A stretch of DNA of 39,941 bases. Origin: Viridibacillus sp050279675 (lineage in GTDB: Bacteria; Bacillota; Bacilli; Bacillales_A; Planococcaceae). The notes under the pieces are model-generated. The model was not told where the DNA came from, searched no databases, and worked only from the letters and a program-made list of their open reading frames with translations. The position numbers were made by a program, and so were the translations under genes. The DNA lies in NCBI RefSeq assembly GCF_050279675.1, contig NZ_JBNNUK010000027.1:1-39941 (forward strand), read 5' to 3'. How positions within the stretch are numbered: position 1 is the first letter of the stretch; each line of letters opens with the position of its first letter. This document shows, one piece after another, positions 1 to 8,175 of the stretch.

Positions 1-147
1 ATCCACAACTGTGGTCACCTTTGGGGAAAAGAAATCATGAACAACACCTACACCCTGATAAACTAGATATCCTACAGTCGTGATAAAAAAGGTCAATAAA
101 AAAGTCATAACAATAGCCGTAATAACTTGAATACCCCGCATGAACAT
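1..147 (-). CDS. Membrane protein, N-terminal part only (runs off window)
   Basis: The minus strand is open from an ATG at 147 (or 141) to the left edge. The first 49 residues read MFMRGIQVITAIVMT, continue through one long hydrophobic segment (about residues 6-32) and then GVGVVHDFFSPK. This looks like the N-terminal membrane anchor of a longer protein whose body lies outside the window. No convincing ribosome binding site precedes either ATG. I do not recognise the family. It could also be a relic, since the neighbouring DNA is full of gene fragments. Confidence 0.4.
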   Translation of the reverse strand, partial: MFMRGIQVITAIVMTFLLTFFITTVGYLVYQGVGVVHDFFSPKVTTVVD

Positions 148-276
148 GTGGATGATTCTTGGGATGTTAAAACTTATCAAAGAATGTTAGATATAGTTGG
201 TTCAAAGTATAAAATCCAATCAATTGATGAAAAAATTAGCTCTGAAATCTTTTTCAACGTATACATGGATAGATAA
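142..276 (+). pseudogene. C-terminal gene remnant, unknown
   Basis: A plus-strand frame ending at the TAA at 274-276 reads ...DDSWDVKTYQRMLDIVG and ends in FFNVYMDR. It has the composition of a real protein C-terminus but no start or ribosome binding site, and it overlaps the opposing membrane ORF. The family is not recognised; most likely a truncated gene tail. Confidence 0.25.
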
Positions 277-355
277 ACTAAAGTTATTTGCTTTTCTTTT
301 TGTGATGGAGTTTATCGTTTTAGATATTGAGATGGTCAACATAGGGTTAAGGTTC

Positions 356-385
356 TTGACATAAGTACATTTGTACATGTATATT
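356..385 (+). promoter_or_regulatory. Candidate sigma-A promoter within a dyad
   Basis: TTGACA (356-361) is followed after 18 nt by TATATT (380-385). The promoter sits inside an inverted repeat GTTCTTGA/TCAAGAAC (about 353-400), which could be an operator. It points towards the 140-bp repeat downstream. Confidence 0.4.
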
Positions 386-436
386 TGTTATATCAAGAAC
401 AATTATTCTATAAACAATAACGCTTTAGGGCATATT

Positions 437-576
437 AAAAGAGCATATGGATGTTGGCGCACTCATATGATCTAGCGATAATAAAATGTACTACTCGAAA
501 TAGTACAATTGACATGAGAAACACTCTAGTTTATTATTGCAAAGCACTCGGTCAATCGACCATTAGTTTAAGTATT
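437..576 (+). repeat. 140-bp direct repeat, copy 1, with internal promoter
   Basis: This copy matches 633-772 over its full 140 nt with few substitutions. Inside are a dyad around CATATGG/CATATG, a GTACTA/TAGTAC hairpin (488-505), a near-consensus sigma-A promoter TTGACA (509-514), 17 nt, TATTAT (532-537), and a GGTCAATCGACC palindrome just downstream of the predicted start. A perfect terminator follows at once, so a short transcript of roughly 70-75 nt is predicted. Confidence 0.75.
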
Positions 577-615
577 AATAGTCTACTTTCATTTTGAAAG
601 TAGACTATTTTTTTT
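577..615 (+). terminator. Rho-independent terminator of the repeat-encoded transcript
   Basis: A perfect 14-bp stem AATAGTCTACTTTC (577-590) / 596-609 with loop ATTTT is followed by a T tract. It directly abuts repeat copy 1, where no protein gene exists, which implies a small RNA. Confidence 0.8.
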
Positions 616-632
616 GCTTTTTTATGCAAATG

Positions 633-772
633 AAAAGGGCATATGGATGTTGGCGCACCCATATGCCCTAGCGATAATAAAATGTACTACTCGAAATAGT
701 ACAATTAACACGAGTAACACTCTAGTATAAGATTGCAGAGCACTCGGTCAATTGACCATTAGTTTAAGTATT
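633..772 (+). repeat. 140-bp direct repeat, copy 2
   Basis: Second copy of 437-576. The first dyad is here a perfect 11-bp stem AGGGCATATGG / CCATATGCCCT, and at one position the pair A-T of copy 1 became G-C, a compensatory change. The promoter is kept in weaker form: TTAACA (705-710), 17 nt, TAAGAT (728-733). No terminator follows this copy; the sequence becomes T-rich and meets the tail of the opposing small gene. Confidence 0.75.
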
Positions 773-840
773 TCTATTTCTTTTTCTTTTGCTTCTTATA
801 TCTTTTGTAACTTTTTTATCTTCTTTATCATTAGAACTCG

Positions 841-984
841 TCAATGAAGAATTTTTACCAAACGCAAAACCAATTTGAAATTCCCATTCTCCCGAATCGT
901 TGATTTTAAATCAACTCGGAATAGCACTAAAGCTATGATAGTGAGGATTAATGTACCAGTAAAACTAGCAAGTGCATATATCAT
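841..984 (-). pseudogene. Small membrane protein, probably frameshifted
   Basis: The ATG at 984 is preceded on the minus strand by a strong AGGAAAGGGGGGG tract. The 47-aa product starts MIYALASFTGTLILTIIALV, a single transmembrane helix. In the +1 frame beyond about position 900 a better-looking continuation appears (GEWEFQIGFAFGKNSS, then a basic tail KKVTKDIRSKRKRN) that runs to about 767. This suggests a one-base deletion in an originally about 70-aa membrane protein. Family not recognised. It could still be expressed as the 47-aa form. Confidence 0.4.
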
Positions 985-1211
985 CACAATCCCCCCCTTT
1001 CCTAAAGACTAAGAGGGTACTCTGTGCCATATTATCGCTAATTTCTATTATATATTACTTTGGTAATCTATACAAAGTAATAATCATATTATCTCTAATT
1101 ATGTATTCTTCCTTTTCTCTATAAGATAATCACTATGTCCACTCCCCTATTCCAGACAAATACGGTAGTATTTCCCTTTTTGTAGTAGGAGGGTATTTTT
1201 TGTGTACTAAG

Positions 1212-1664
1212 TTATTTTCCAATTCCATTAGAGCGTAACATTTCCTCTAATTCCTGTTTTATTTCCTCTTGTGTCATATCTTCAACAGGTTTATATTCAC
1301 CATTTGAATTGTAGTCAGCTGAATTATTATCTTCATTAGAATCATTGTCTATTTTATCAATTTCATCTTCTAACTCTTTTTTATTTTCTTCAGAGGCTAC
1401 TGTTGACTCCATTAATTCATATTTCTCATATAAATTCATTTTGTCGAAATCACTGTTAGCATTAATTAAAATAGTAATTTCATACTCTTTGTCTTCATTC
1501 CGCTTTTCAGGTACTTCATACGATATTTTTTCTATGTAGTCCGATAGTTCACTATCATTCAAAAGCGATTCTATATTTTCGCCCTCAACTTTTGGTGGTG
1601 TTGATGAACAGCCAGTGAGTAATAATCCGAGCGAAAAAACAAGAAACACTAACTTTTTCAGCAT
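1212..1664 (-). CDS. Putative lipoprotein, unknown function
   Basis: The 150-aa product begins MLKKLVFLVFSLGLLLTGCSS, a classic lipoprotein signal peptide with lipobox LTGC; Cys19 would be lipidated and the protein held on the outer face of the membrane. The mature part is very acidic, rich in Glu, Asp and Asn (DSNEDNNSADYNSNGEY), and has a helical C-terminus (QEEIKQELEEMLRSNG). No enzymatic motif is visible. The start is supported by AAAGGAG just upstream. It stands alone between non-coding stretches. Function unknown; the call rests on the signal peptide. Confidence 0.75.
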   Translation of the reverse strand: MLKKLVFLVFSLGLLLTGCSSTPPKVEGENIESLLNDSELSDYIEKISYEVPEKRNEDKEYEITILINANSDFDKMNLYEKYELMESTVASEENKKELEDEIDKIDNDSNEDNNSADYNSNGEYKPVEDMTQEEIKQELEEMLRSNGIGK

Positions 1665-1835
1665 TTTTCAAACTCCTTTAATATGTATTAAAGGTTAATT
1701 GTACCTAATTAACAGGTATATAAACATAACTTTTTAATTTATCCGTAAAATATGATAGAAAGAAAATGCAATCATTAAATCCTACCTTACTTATTAACTC
1801 CACCTATATACCGGCGCAAGAAAAGGATCTACAAT

Positions 1836-1991
1836 TTAAGCTACTAGCGAACGGAAGAAATCAGAAATGATTCTTGCAAGTGTGCGTATACTTAATTCCC
1901 ACGAGAAGCGTTTCATAGAATAGTCCATATCCTTTTGCTTCTTGTGTCGAGCTTGTCCTTTGGGATAAGCTCTTTTATTTTTCCTAGCCAT
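1836..1991 (-). CDS. Small basic protein (51 aa), unknown
   Basis: ATG at 1991 follows a purine-rich AAAGGTGGTGG ribosome binding site. The product starts MARKNKRAYPKGQARHKKQK and ends IISDFFRSLVA. It is strongly basic in its first half and amphipathic in its second half. Unknown small basic proteins of this kind are common on Bacillales plasmids and phages; a nucleic-acid-binding role is only a guess. It has no close neighbour in an operon. Confidence 0.5.
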   Translation of the reverse strand: MARKNKRAYPKGQARHKKQKDMDYSMKRFSWELSIRTLARIISDFFRSLVA

Positions 1992-2461
1992 TTAACCACC
2001 ACCTTTCAATTACCCATTAGAACACTTCCTCTTCAGTTGAATTTTCACTTTCATCTACTAATCTACCACAAATTCCGAATACCATATTTATGAAGATGAA
2101 AAGCTCCAAAATCCTTACTCTTTAACATATATGAATGATATTTATTAGTTTAACTACTTATAATTTTAACAAACTATATAGGTTTCACAGTTCGTAAATT
2201 GTACGGGAATCGTTCAGTAATTGTACACGCCATAAGCTTTAGATTTACTTATATGCATCACATCCGTATAATGAGAAAGATATATCTTAAAGGGTATTGT
2301 CCAATCATAAATAGACTCTATCTAGTTTTGATAGAGTCAATTAACTATTTGCAACAAAAATGCTATTAATTGATACGGGAATACATCATAGGACTAGCGC
2401 ATATATTATTTATCAGAACGGGAATATGTATTTTATATAATTCAATAAAAAATATAGGTTT
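1992..2461. other. Non-coding stretch, AT-rich
   Basis: I see no credible ORF with a ribosome binding site here, nor an obvious repeat. It may hold the promoter of the 51-aa gene. It ends at the long hairpin at 2462. Confidence 0.4.
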
Positions 2462-2512
2462 AATAAAAGCGCAAAAGGATGTTAATACACAGCCTTTTGC
2501 GCTTTTATTTTT
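2462..2512. terminator. Strong bidirectional-looking terminator
   Basis: A perfect 17-bp stem beginning AATAAAAGCGCAAAAGG (2462-2478) pairs with 2493-2509, with flanking A and T tracts. It lies just past the minus-strand remnant ending near 2510 and may serve either strand. Confidence 0.7.
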
Positions 2513-2652
2513 GTAACTGCAACCTTTTGAATAACTCTTCCTCAACCGCTGTTTTTAAATCCTGGTTCGCATAATTCAAGTGAAGATCTTCCCCTGCAGT
2601 GCGAATTTGAGTATCACTTTCTAATTTTGGTGGACCATTGTTATCTAACAAT
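2511..2652 (-). pseudogene. C-terminal gene remnant, unknown
   Basis: A minus-strand frame reads LDNNGPPKLESDTQIRTAGE, then DLHLNYANQDLKTAVEEELF, and ends KRLQLQK before a stop. It has no start codon or ribosome binding site. Family not recognised. It lies back to back with the UvrX-like remnant. Confidence 0.3.
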
Positions 2653-2666
2653 TAAGCTTTGGAAAA

Positions 2667-3090
2667 GGACAAATGCTTATGAAAGATTATCATACACGTA
2701 ATGAGATTTTGGTCGTACTGTTAGAAATGTGTGAGGATATTGCAATAAAGGTAAGGAATGTGTGATGTGCAGCACGTACATTGGGCTATCTTATAGCAAG
2801 CATGTCATGACTAAGGATTTTTACCGCTCCAAGACATTAAAGAGCGCTACAAGTGACACGATGGAGCTGTAAGCGATATGTAAAGAGTTACTAGATAAAT
2901 ACTTTGCAGGCGAACCGGCACGTCAGTTATCAGTACTAATTACTAACTTGGAAGCTGAACATAGTATACAGTTGGATTTATTTGATGAAGACAAAGTTAA
3001 GCGTAAAACTCTAGCCCACACAGTGGATTATAAATTCCCTACTTTTTATAAAATAGCTTTTTTGTTTCCAATTACGAATTCCACATAGCA
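2667..3090 (+). pseudogene. Decayed Y-family DNA polymerase (UvrX/UmuC-like), C-terminal part
   Basis: Translation across frames gives YIGLSYSKHVMTKDFYRSKT, LKSATSDTMEL, a stop, then AICKELLDKYFAGEPARQLS and IQLDLFDEDKVKRKTLAHTV. This is the little-finger region typical of plasmid/phage UvrX (ImpB/MucB/SamB family): the SK-TL...T-TMEL block, the EPxRQLSV strand and the QLDLF beta-clamp-binding-like motif. At least one frameshift (about 2755-2775) and an in-frame TAA (about 2869) break it, and the catalytic N-terminus is absent. The gene is dead and marks past loss of a DNA-damage tolerance gene. Confidence 0.65.
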
Positions 3091-3193
3091 ATCACACGAT
3101 ATGCCTTTTCTTCTACTTCATCTCTTTCATCATCCACATGAACAAGATCTCCATCTTCCACATCATCTAAATTCAACTCAATTTTTAACAATC
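3072..3193 (-). pseudogene. Acidic protein fragment
   Basis: A minus-strand frame gives ELNLDDVEDGDLVHVDDERD and then EVEEKAYRVIAMWNS followed by a stop. There is a stop upstream in the same frame and no usable start. It overlaps the end of the polymerase remnant. Family not recognised. Confidence 0.25.
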
Positions 3194-3239
3194 AGCTTGC
3201 AAGTGAATATGGTGTTACAGAAGTAACTATTAGCCTCAC

Positions 3240-3432
3240 TTAACTTTTTTGTGTCCAAGATATTGACTTAGATCTAGCTCTTTGGTTAACAGGTAATACA
3301 TAAAGTAAGATAAAAATTGAAATTACTAAAGGTAGTGTTAGTGACCAGTAAATCTTTTTATTTACATTTAACAATTTTAATTCCACTTCCTTGAAATAGG
3401 GTATAACTCCTTCTTGAAGTAACCTGCTCCAT
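3240..3432 (-). pseudogene. Small single-helix membrane protein, likely frameshifted
   Basis: The frame ending at 3240 encodes one clear transmembrane helix, with KKIYWSLTLPLVISIFILLY in its middle and a basic tail (RARSKSISWTQKS). A GTG at 3386 could start a 48-aa product, but its ribosome binding site is poorly spaced. An ATG at 3432 (MEQ...) would join the same frame after a short shift and give MEQ-LLQEGVIPYFKEVELK. I think it is a frameshifted gene. Function unknown. Confidence 0.3.
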
Positions 3433-3477
3433 TAGTTTAAATACATTACTTCACAATCGTAACATGAATATCTAATA

Positions 3478-3515
3478 AAAAAATCACCTCAAAGAATAAC
3501 TAAAGAGGTGATGAA
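3478..3515 (-). terminator. Terminator for minus-strand transcription
   Basis: On the minus strand ATCACCTC and GAGGTGAT (8-bp stem) are followed by a T tract of seven. Confidence 0.5.
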
Positions 3516-3678
3516 ATTACTATATCCTTATAACCAATTACTTGAACTTTATATATAGACTAACGAGGTAAATACAAAACGCATTTTAAATTATATCCAC
3601 TTTTTTCATGTAACATGAAAACACTTTACAAGATACAACTTTGAAATTTCCACATAATAAAACGCAATTAATCAAACG

Positions 3679-3730
3679 TGTGATTTCCTCGTTTGGGAGT
3701 ATCGCAAAAGGCGAGAAACGGTGATTAATA
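3679..3730. terminator. Long perfect hairpin
   Basis: AAAGGCGAGAAACG and its exact complement CGTTTCTCGCCTTT flank an 11-nt spacer (about 3697-3745). It resembles a bidirectional terminator, although the T tracts are short. It lies inside a 70-codon minus-strand frame (3586-3798), which I therefore do not call as a gene. Confidence 0.5.
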
Positions 3731-4055
3731 ACGTTTCTCGCCTTTCTTCTTTTGTATCGTTTATGCAAAATTTTATACAGCGCCATCCTTACTCCCAAAT
3801 GGTTTCAGGCGTTTTTCAACAATTTATACCAGGTGTCTATTTTGTATAAATTCTTGTATAAAATCAAGAACACTATTGAACTACTTATCGCTGTTTTTTT
3901 CTACTAATTAAAAAATTATACTTCAAAAAATCTTCAAAGATCGTCATAATGTGTTCTCTTCCTCTAGGCAAAAACACTTTCAAGTATGCTCAAGTTATTT
4001 ACCTGATTCTTCATGGTAAACACATTCAACAATGACCTTAGAGCCGAAATTATAA

Positions 4056-5276
4056 TTACTTCCCTATTTTTGCTAGGACTTTTCTTTTTTCTTCTTCAAA
4101 ATCAACTTCTAAATTGTCCTCTTTATCTACTTTACCCAGGTCCTTTTCACTAGCAACCTCCGTAAGACGTTTTTCCTTCTTTAATGCAGAAAACCATTCA
4201 GGAACTTTAGGGCCTTTCTTGGCACTGTCTTGTCGCTTTTTAGGCAAGGTATCTAGTAATTCAACAAAAGAAACTTTTTTTTCGCTATTTTCATATGCTT
4301 TCACAGCATTATTCACTTTATACCTAATAAAACCTATTGGATTTTCAATATCAATTGATTTATTTATATAGTCTACTAAATACATGAATTGATTCTCCAC
4401 ATCTTCTTTCCATATCGGTAATAACTTACTGTATATTTCTGCAAATACAATTCCATCTAATGAATATCCTTTAGCATGTTCATTTAGCTTTAATCTCATT
4501 TCTTCAAATCGTATATACTCTTGCTCCAGTAGAGCATCTTCATCTAGCCCATTAAAATCTAATAAATTGTTGTTAGTTGATTCAATTTCTTTATTTTCAA
4601 TATAAAATTTCAAACTGTTAATCGAACGGCCTTGCTTAATTTCATCAAAGCTTATGTATACATCAGTTTTCTCATTTACTTCTCTAATTGCATCTTTCAA
4701 TTTTATTTTGAAATTTGAGTATCTATCATAAGACTTTTTGATAGCACCTATTTTTTCACGTAGTTCTTTCAATTCTATAAGTTTGGAACTTTTCGATAGC
4801 TTTTTCACTTGCCACTTTTTCACTAATTCATATAACCGAATCGCATAAACACTTTCTAATGACAAAACGTATTTTAACTTATAACTCGTATACGCTTTTA
4901 ATTGTAAGAGATAAGGTTTTAATTTAGGATCAAAAGTAATGGCCAATAACCCCTTGCCTTCTATGTACTCAATACTTGACACCCAACTGGTAACAAGATA
5001 TCGCCCATCATCTTTTTCAATACCTATTGTTTTGCCTGCAATATCTTCCATACTCTTTTTAATTGGATGGTATGCTGCACTCTTCGATATATTCATTGCT
5101 TCACAATAATCACTTATGCTAATTTCATACTCTTTAAAATCTTCATCATTGGGTTGAATAGCACTAACGAGCATTAATACCAATCTTTGCTCTCTTAATG
5201 TTAATGGTTTCTTTTGTTTAGCTTCAATTAAATCATGGCTTTTTGTAACTACATAGTTCCCATATTTACCTTCCAT
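4056..5276 (-). CDS. Replication initiator, Rep_3/RepB family (Rep1)
   Basis: This 406-aa protein (from the ATG at 5276) has the two winged-helix layout of iteron-binding initiators: an N-terminal block with KKPLTLREQRLVLMLVSAIQ (the LTLREQ motif) and a second block with SYDRYSNFKIKLKDAIREVN and QGRSINSLKFYIE, which normally contacts the iteron. An acidic/basic tail follows. The earlier ATG at 5297 lacks a ribosome binding site, while GGGGTGGA sits correctly before 5276. Iterons lie directly upstream (5448-5583), so it should bind there to open the origin. It is clearly paralogous to the initiators at 6036 and 8176, and closer to the latter. Confidence 0.85.
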   Translation of the reverse strand: MEGKYGNYVVTKSHDLIEAKQKKPLTLREQRLVLMLVSAIQPNDEDFKEYEISISDYCEAMNISKSAAYHPIKKSMEDIAGKTIGIEKDDGRYLVTSWVSSIEYIEGKGLLAITFDPKLKPYLLQLKAYTSYKLKYVLSLESVYAIRLYELVKKWQVKKLSKSSKLIELKELREKIGAIKKSYDRYSNFKIKLKDAIREVNEKTDVYISFDEIKQGRSINSLKFYIENKEIESTNNNLLDFNGLDEDALLEQEYIRFEEMRLKLNEHAKGYSLDGIVFAEIYSKLLPIWKEDVENQFMYLVDYINKSIDIENPIGFIRYKVNNAVKAYENSEKKVSFVELLDTLPKKRQDSAKKGPKVPEWFSALKKEKRLTEVASEKDLGKVDKEDNLEVDFEEEKRKVLAKIGK

Positions 5277-5415
5277 AATATAGATCCACCCCAACATAGA
5301 TTATTAGTACACCAATAGAAACCTCATTTCTATTCGTCTTTTTACTTTCTGTTATACTCACTTATTAGCTTATATTTCCTAATAATATTATACGCAGATT
5401 TTTTTTGCAATATTT

Positions 5416-5447
5416 AAAAGCTACTAAATTATTTAGCAGTAGCTTTT
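5416..5447. promoter_or_regulatory. Half-iteron inverted repeat upstream of Rep1
   Basis: AAAAGCTACT (5416-5425) and AGTAGCTTTT (5438-5447) form a perfect inverted repeat. The arm equals the AGTAGCTTTT end of the neighbouring iterons. Initiators of this class commonly repress their own promoter through such inverted half-sites; that role is inferred. Confidence 0.55.
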
Positions 5448-5583
5448 AGCGTTATAAAAGTAGCTTTTAAACATCTGAAACGTTATAAAAATAGTCTTTA
5501 ACGTTACAAAAGTAGCCTTTAACATTATAAAAATAGTCGTTGACGTTATAAAAGTAGCCTTTAGCGTTATAAAAGTAGCCTAA
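5448..5583. repeat. Iteron array 1 (origin of Rep1)
   Basis: Six 21-bp units of consensus ACGTTATAAAAGTAGCCTTTA, four of them end to end (from about 5480), after one unit separated by a short spacer. This is the expected binding site of the Rep1 initiator. Confidence 0.8.
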
Positions 5584-5624
5584 ATGTCTGTCAAACACAG
5601 TCATATCAACAACTCTAGTAAACT

Positions 5625-5685
5625 GTAAACAATTATTAATCATTTATAAACAGGTATAAACAATAACAAACAGTAAGTAGCTTTT
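5625..5685. other. AT-rich ATAAACA-repeat region next to iteron array 1
   Basis: Degenerate direct repeats around TGTAAACAAT, ATAAACAGGT, ATAAACAATA and ACAAACAG. The position beside the iterons suggests a DNA unwinding element. No clear DnaA box was found. Confidence 0.4.
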
Positions 5686-5731
5686 GGTGGTGGTGATAAT
5701 TTCATAGAAATTAGTTACTCCAAAATAAAAA

Positions 5732-5762
5732 AACTCCTTTGCTAATACCAAACAAGGAGTAA
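5732..5762 (-). terminator. Minus-strand terminator
   Basis: On the minus strand ACTCCTTG...CAAAGGAGT is followed by a run of T. It lies downstream of Rep2 and upstream of the Rep1 origin and would shield that origin from read-through. Confidence 0.5.
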
Positions 5763-5923
5763 AAAGGTAAGGTTTTAGTTTAATGATTTACAGCTAGACT
5801 TATAATATCTACCATGTTTGCTCTTTCATAAAAAAAGCGTATTTAGCATATTATGTAATAGTATTTGGAACATCTTTAGAGGAATAAGCTTTAAAAACTA
5901 ATGGGAAGTATTTCAAATGTAAA

Positions 5924-5954
5924 GAGAGCAGTCACTTTCTGATTGGCTGCTCTC
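5924..5954. terminator. Hairpin downstream of Rep2
   Basis: GAGAGCAG (5924-5931) pairs with CTGCTCTC (5947-5954), and the stem extends imperfectly inward. The T tract is weak, so terminator function is uncertain. Confidence 0.35.
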
Positions 5955-5983
5955 AGAAGGATAGACAAACTCGAAATTTATAA

Positions 5984-6033
5984 AAAAATCCCCGTACAAT
6001 AAGTATTGAATCAATAGCTAATTGCAGGGGACA
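5984..6033 (-). terminator. Terminator of Rep2 gene
   Basis: Immediately after the Rep2 stop, the minus strand has TCCCC...CGGGGA followed by seven T. The loop is long. Confidence 0.45.
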
Positions 6034-6035
6034 TT

Positions 6036-7295
6036 TTAAACTAAAATAGTTTTTAACTTTTCTTGTTCACTCATTGGTAAGTTATCAAAATCCACACGTT
6101 TTTTAAAAGTTGTCACTTCATTCAGAACCTTCTGATCTATAACGTCCGATTCTTCACCAATTTTCATTAGAATTTTAATTTTCTCGTTTAAGAAATAGAT
6201 GAATTCATCAACATCAAACTCTTTACTCGTTTGGGATTTAGATTTATTTTCTTTACTTACTGGTACTTCTACTACTTTCTTTTCTGCTGACTTCTCAGAC
6301 ATAGCCCCTCTACTTGCAGAGTAATCTTGTTCGATGGCCCGTTTTACATATCCAGCAACCTTTTTAACGCTGCCCATGTCAATCCGTCCTTTTGTATAAT
6401 CTATGTTCGATTTAATACGTTTTTCAGAATAAGTCTCAATTAATGAATCGACCGTTTTTTCATTAAGTCCCCAATCTAACAAAATGCTCTTAATTTTAAA
6501 TTGAAGTTCGGTATACCCCTTTACGTCAACTACTGGTTTTTGTTCACTCTCTATTACATTTAGAGGGATAATAGGTTCGGCTTTCACAAAGTTTGGATTA
6601 TGATAAATGAAAAACTCTATTTTACCTACTGAACGGCCAACTTTAATTTCCTTAAAATCAAATAGGATATCAGATTCTTCAAGTAATTCTTTTTGAGCCG
6701 TTAATAACACTCGTTGTTTGAAATTAGCATATAGCTTATAAGAACCCTCTGGCACCCCTAACATCTCTCTCAACTCATCTAGTGCATATGTTCTCTTACG
6801 AATCTTCTGCCATTGTTTTAAAAGCTCATACAACCGTATTGAATAGGCACTATTTAAGTTGGTAATACTACCCAGTCGATAGGTAGTAAAATTCTTTTGT
6901 AGCTGCAGTATATACGGTTTCCAAAAATCATCAAAACGCATACTAATAGTTCCTTGCCCTTCGTTATAAGCAACATAGGATAACCAAGATACTTGATGTA
7001 CTGTATCACCAATACGGATTTCATGTACTTTCTCCATTAATCCTTTTGTAATATTACGTAGATCTTTATATTTTGATTTTCCTTTTAATTCGAGCATATT
7101 AACAAAAGGCTGTATCTGAAATATATATGTATTAATATCATCATCATTTGGCTGTACATTAGAAAATAGCGTTAGTATCAACTTTGACTCTAGAGTTGAT
7201 AGTTTGTAACTGGATTCAATTAAGAGATTGGATTTTGTTACTAAATTATCTAGATTAAACTGAACTTCTACTAGATCAAATTCTAATTGTTCCAT
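6036..7295 (-). CDS. Replication initiator, Rep_3/RepB family (Rep2)
   Basis: A 419-aa initiator with the same fold signature as its neighbours: an N-terminal block around SYKLSTLESKLILTLFSNVQ, a central NSAYSIRLYELLKQWQKIRK, and a second winged-helix block ELREMLGVPEGSYKLYANFK with VGRSVGKIEFFIY. A charged C-terminal extension (about residues 255-419) is specific to this copy. The ATG at 7295 has GGGAG at good spacing. Its upstream iterons (CCCTGTTTTTGTTATA type) are unrelated to those of the other two initiators, so its specificity should differ. It is the most diverged of the three. Confidence 0.85.
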   Translation of the reverse strand: MEQLEFDLVEVQFNLDNLVTKSNLLIESSYKLSTLESKLILTLFSNVQPNDDDINTYIFQIQPFVNMLELKGKSKYKDLRNITKGLMEKVHEIRIGDTVHQVSWLSYVAYNEGQGTISMRFDDFWKPYILQLQKNFTTYRLGSITNLNSAYSIRLYELLKQWQKIRKRTYALDELREMLGVPEGSYKLYANFKQRVLLTAQKELLEESDILFDFKEIKVGRSVGKIEFFIYHNPNFVKAEPIIPLNVIESEQKPVVDVKGYTELQFKIKSILLDWGLNEKTVDSLIETYSEKRIKSNIDYTKGRIDMGSVKKVAGYVKRAIEQDYSASRGAMSEKSAEKKVVEVPVSKENKSKSQTSKEFDVDEFIYFLNEKIKILMKIGEESDVIDQKVLNEVTTFKKRVDFDNLPMSEQEKLKTILV

Positions 7296-7438
7296 ATGCT
7301 ATCTCCCATCTATCAAAATATAACTTCAGCACTCTCTTTATTCTACTTCATGTTATATTTTAGATTTTTACACAATCCACCAAGAATTGCTAGAGATAAC
7401 CAATAATATATATATTATTTATGTATTTACCTAGATTG

Positions 7439-7732
7439 TTACCCTGTTTTCGTTATATTTCGTATATATGTGTTCTTTCGCAGCCGAAAAGTAACTCACC
7501 CTGTTTTTGTTATATTTGCTGTACCCTGTTCTTGTTATATTTTAATAACGAACCCCCTTCATTTACCCTCTTTTCGTAATAATTACCCTGTTTTTGTTAT
7601 GCATTCCCCTGTAAATGCAATAGTTCACCCTGTTTTTGTTATAGTTAATACCCTGTTTTTGTTATATATAGCCCTGTTTCAGTTATAGTTCACCCTGAAT
7701 ATGTAATAGTAAACCCTGTTTTTGTTATAGTT
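7439..7732. repeat. Iteron array 2 (origin of Rep2)
   Basis: About eleven copies of a motif TACCCTGTTTTTGTTATA, some degenerate (CCTGTAAATGCAATAG, CCTGAATATGTAATAG), spaced irregularly at about 20-35 bp over nearly 300 bp upstream of Rep2. Confidence 0.8.
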
Positions 7733-7781
7733 AGTGTCTAAAGTCCTTAGAGCCTGTAAGGTTGATAGCCATGGAAAACAG

Positions 7782-7835
7782 AAAACATATAAAACATATA
7801 AAACAATTAATATGTAAAACAACTAAAACAAAAAA
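7782..7835. other. AT-rich AAAACATAT repeats, putative unwinding element of origin 2
   Basis: Tandem AAAACATAT units run into AAAACAATTAA. The 20-mer AAAACATATAAAACAATTAA here (7791-7810) recurs exactly at 9881-9900 beside iteron array 3, so the two origins share this part although their iterons differ. From 7836 to 8175 nothing else is recognisable. Confidence 0.5.
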
Positions 7836-8175
7836 CGTTTGTAATAGTTTTGTTTGTTAAATATTATTTTTATATAAGTTTTAGTGCATAGTGCAATAAT
7901 AAATAATTTCTTAAGCATTGATAAATTATAGTAAAGCATTGTTATAGTTGAGTTTAGTTCATAGATCCAATCTCTGAATCTAATTAATATGAAAAGAGAT
8001 CAAAAACCTGCTATTGTTTCTTCTTTTTGATAGTTTAATTTCCTGGAACGAAAAAAGCACTCTATTTAAATATTCAATATCGTTAAAATAACAATTGAAC
8101 ACTTAAACAAAGTACTTTTAAAAAGTGGTCTCTACAGACGTGGGTGAAAAGGAGCGCACTATCTGCCCTAATCAA

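Noticed and set aside
3586..3798. 70-codon minus-strand frame with basic N-terminus
   Set aside because: It spans a perfect 14-bp hairpin (AAAGGCGAGAAACG), which explains part of its sequence, and the protein has no family-like features.
5448..5583. Possible CRISPR array
   Set aside because: The 21-bp units are contiguous with no unique spacers, and they lie beside an initiator gene, so they are iterons.
7470..7688. Plus-strand frame rich in HPVFVI repeats
   Set aside because: It is a read-out of iteron array 2, with no ribosome binding site.
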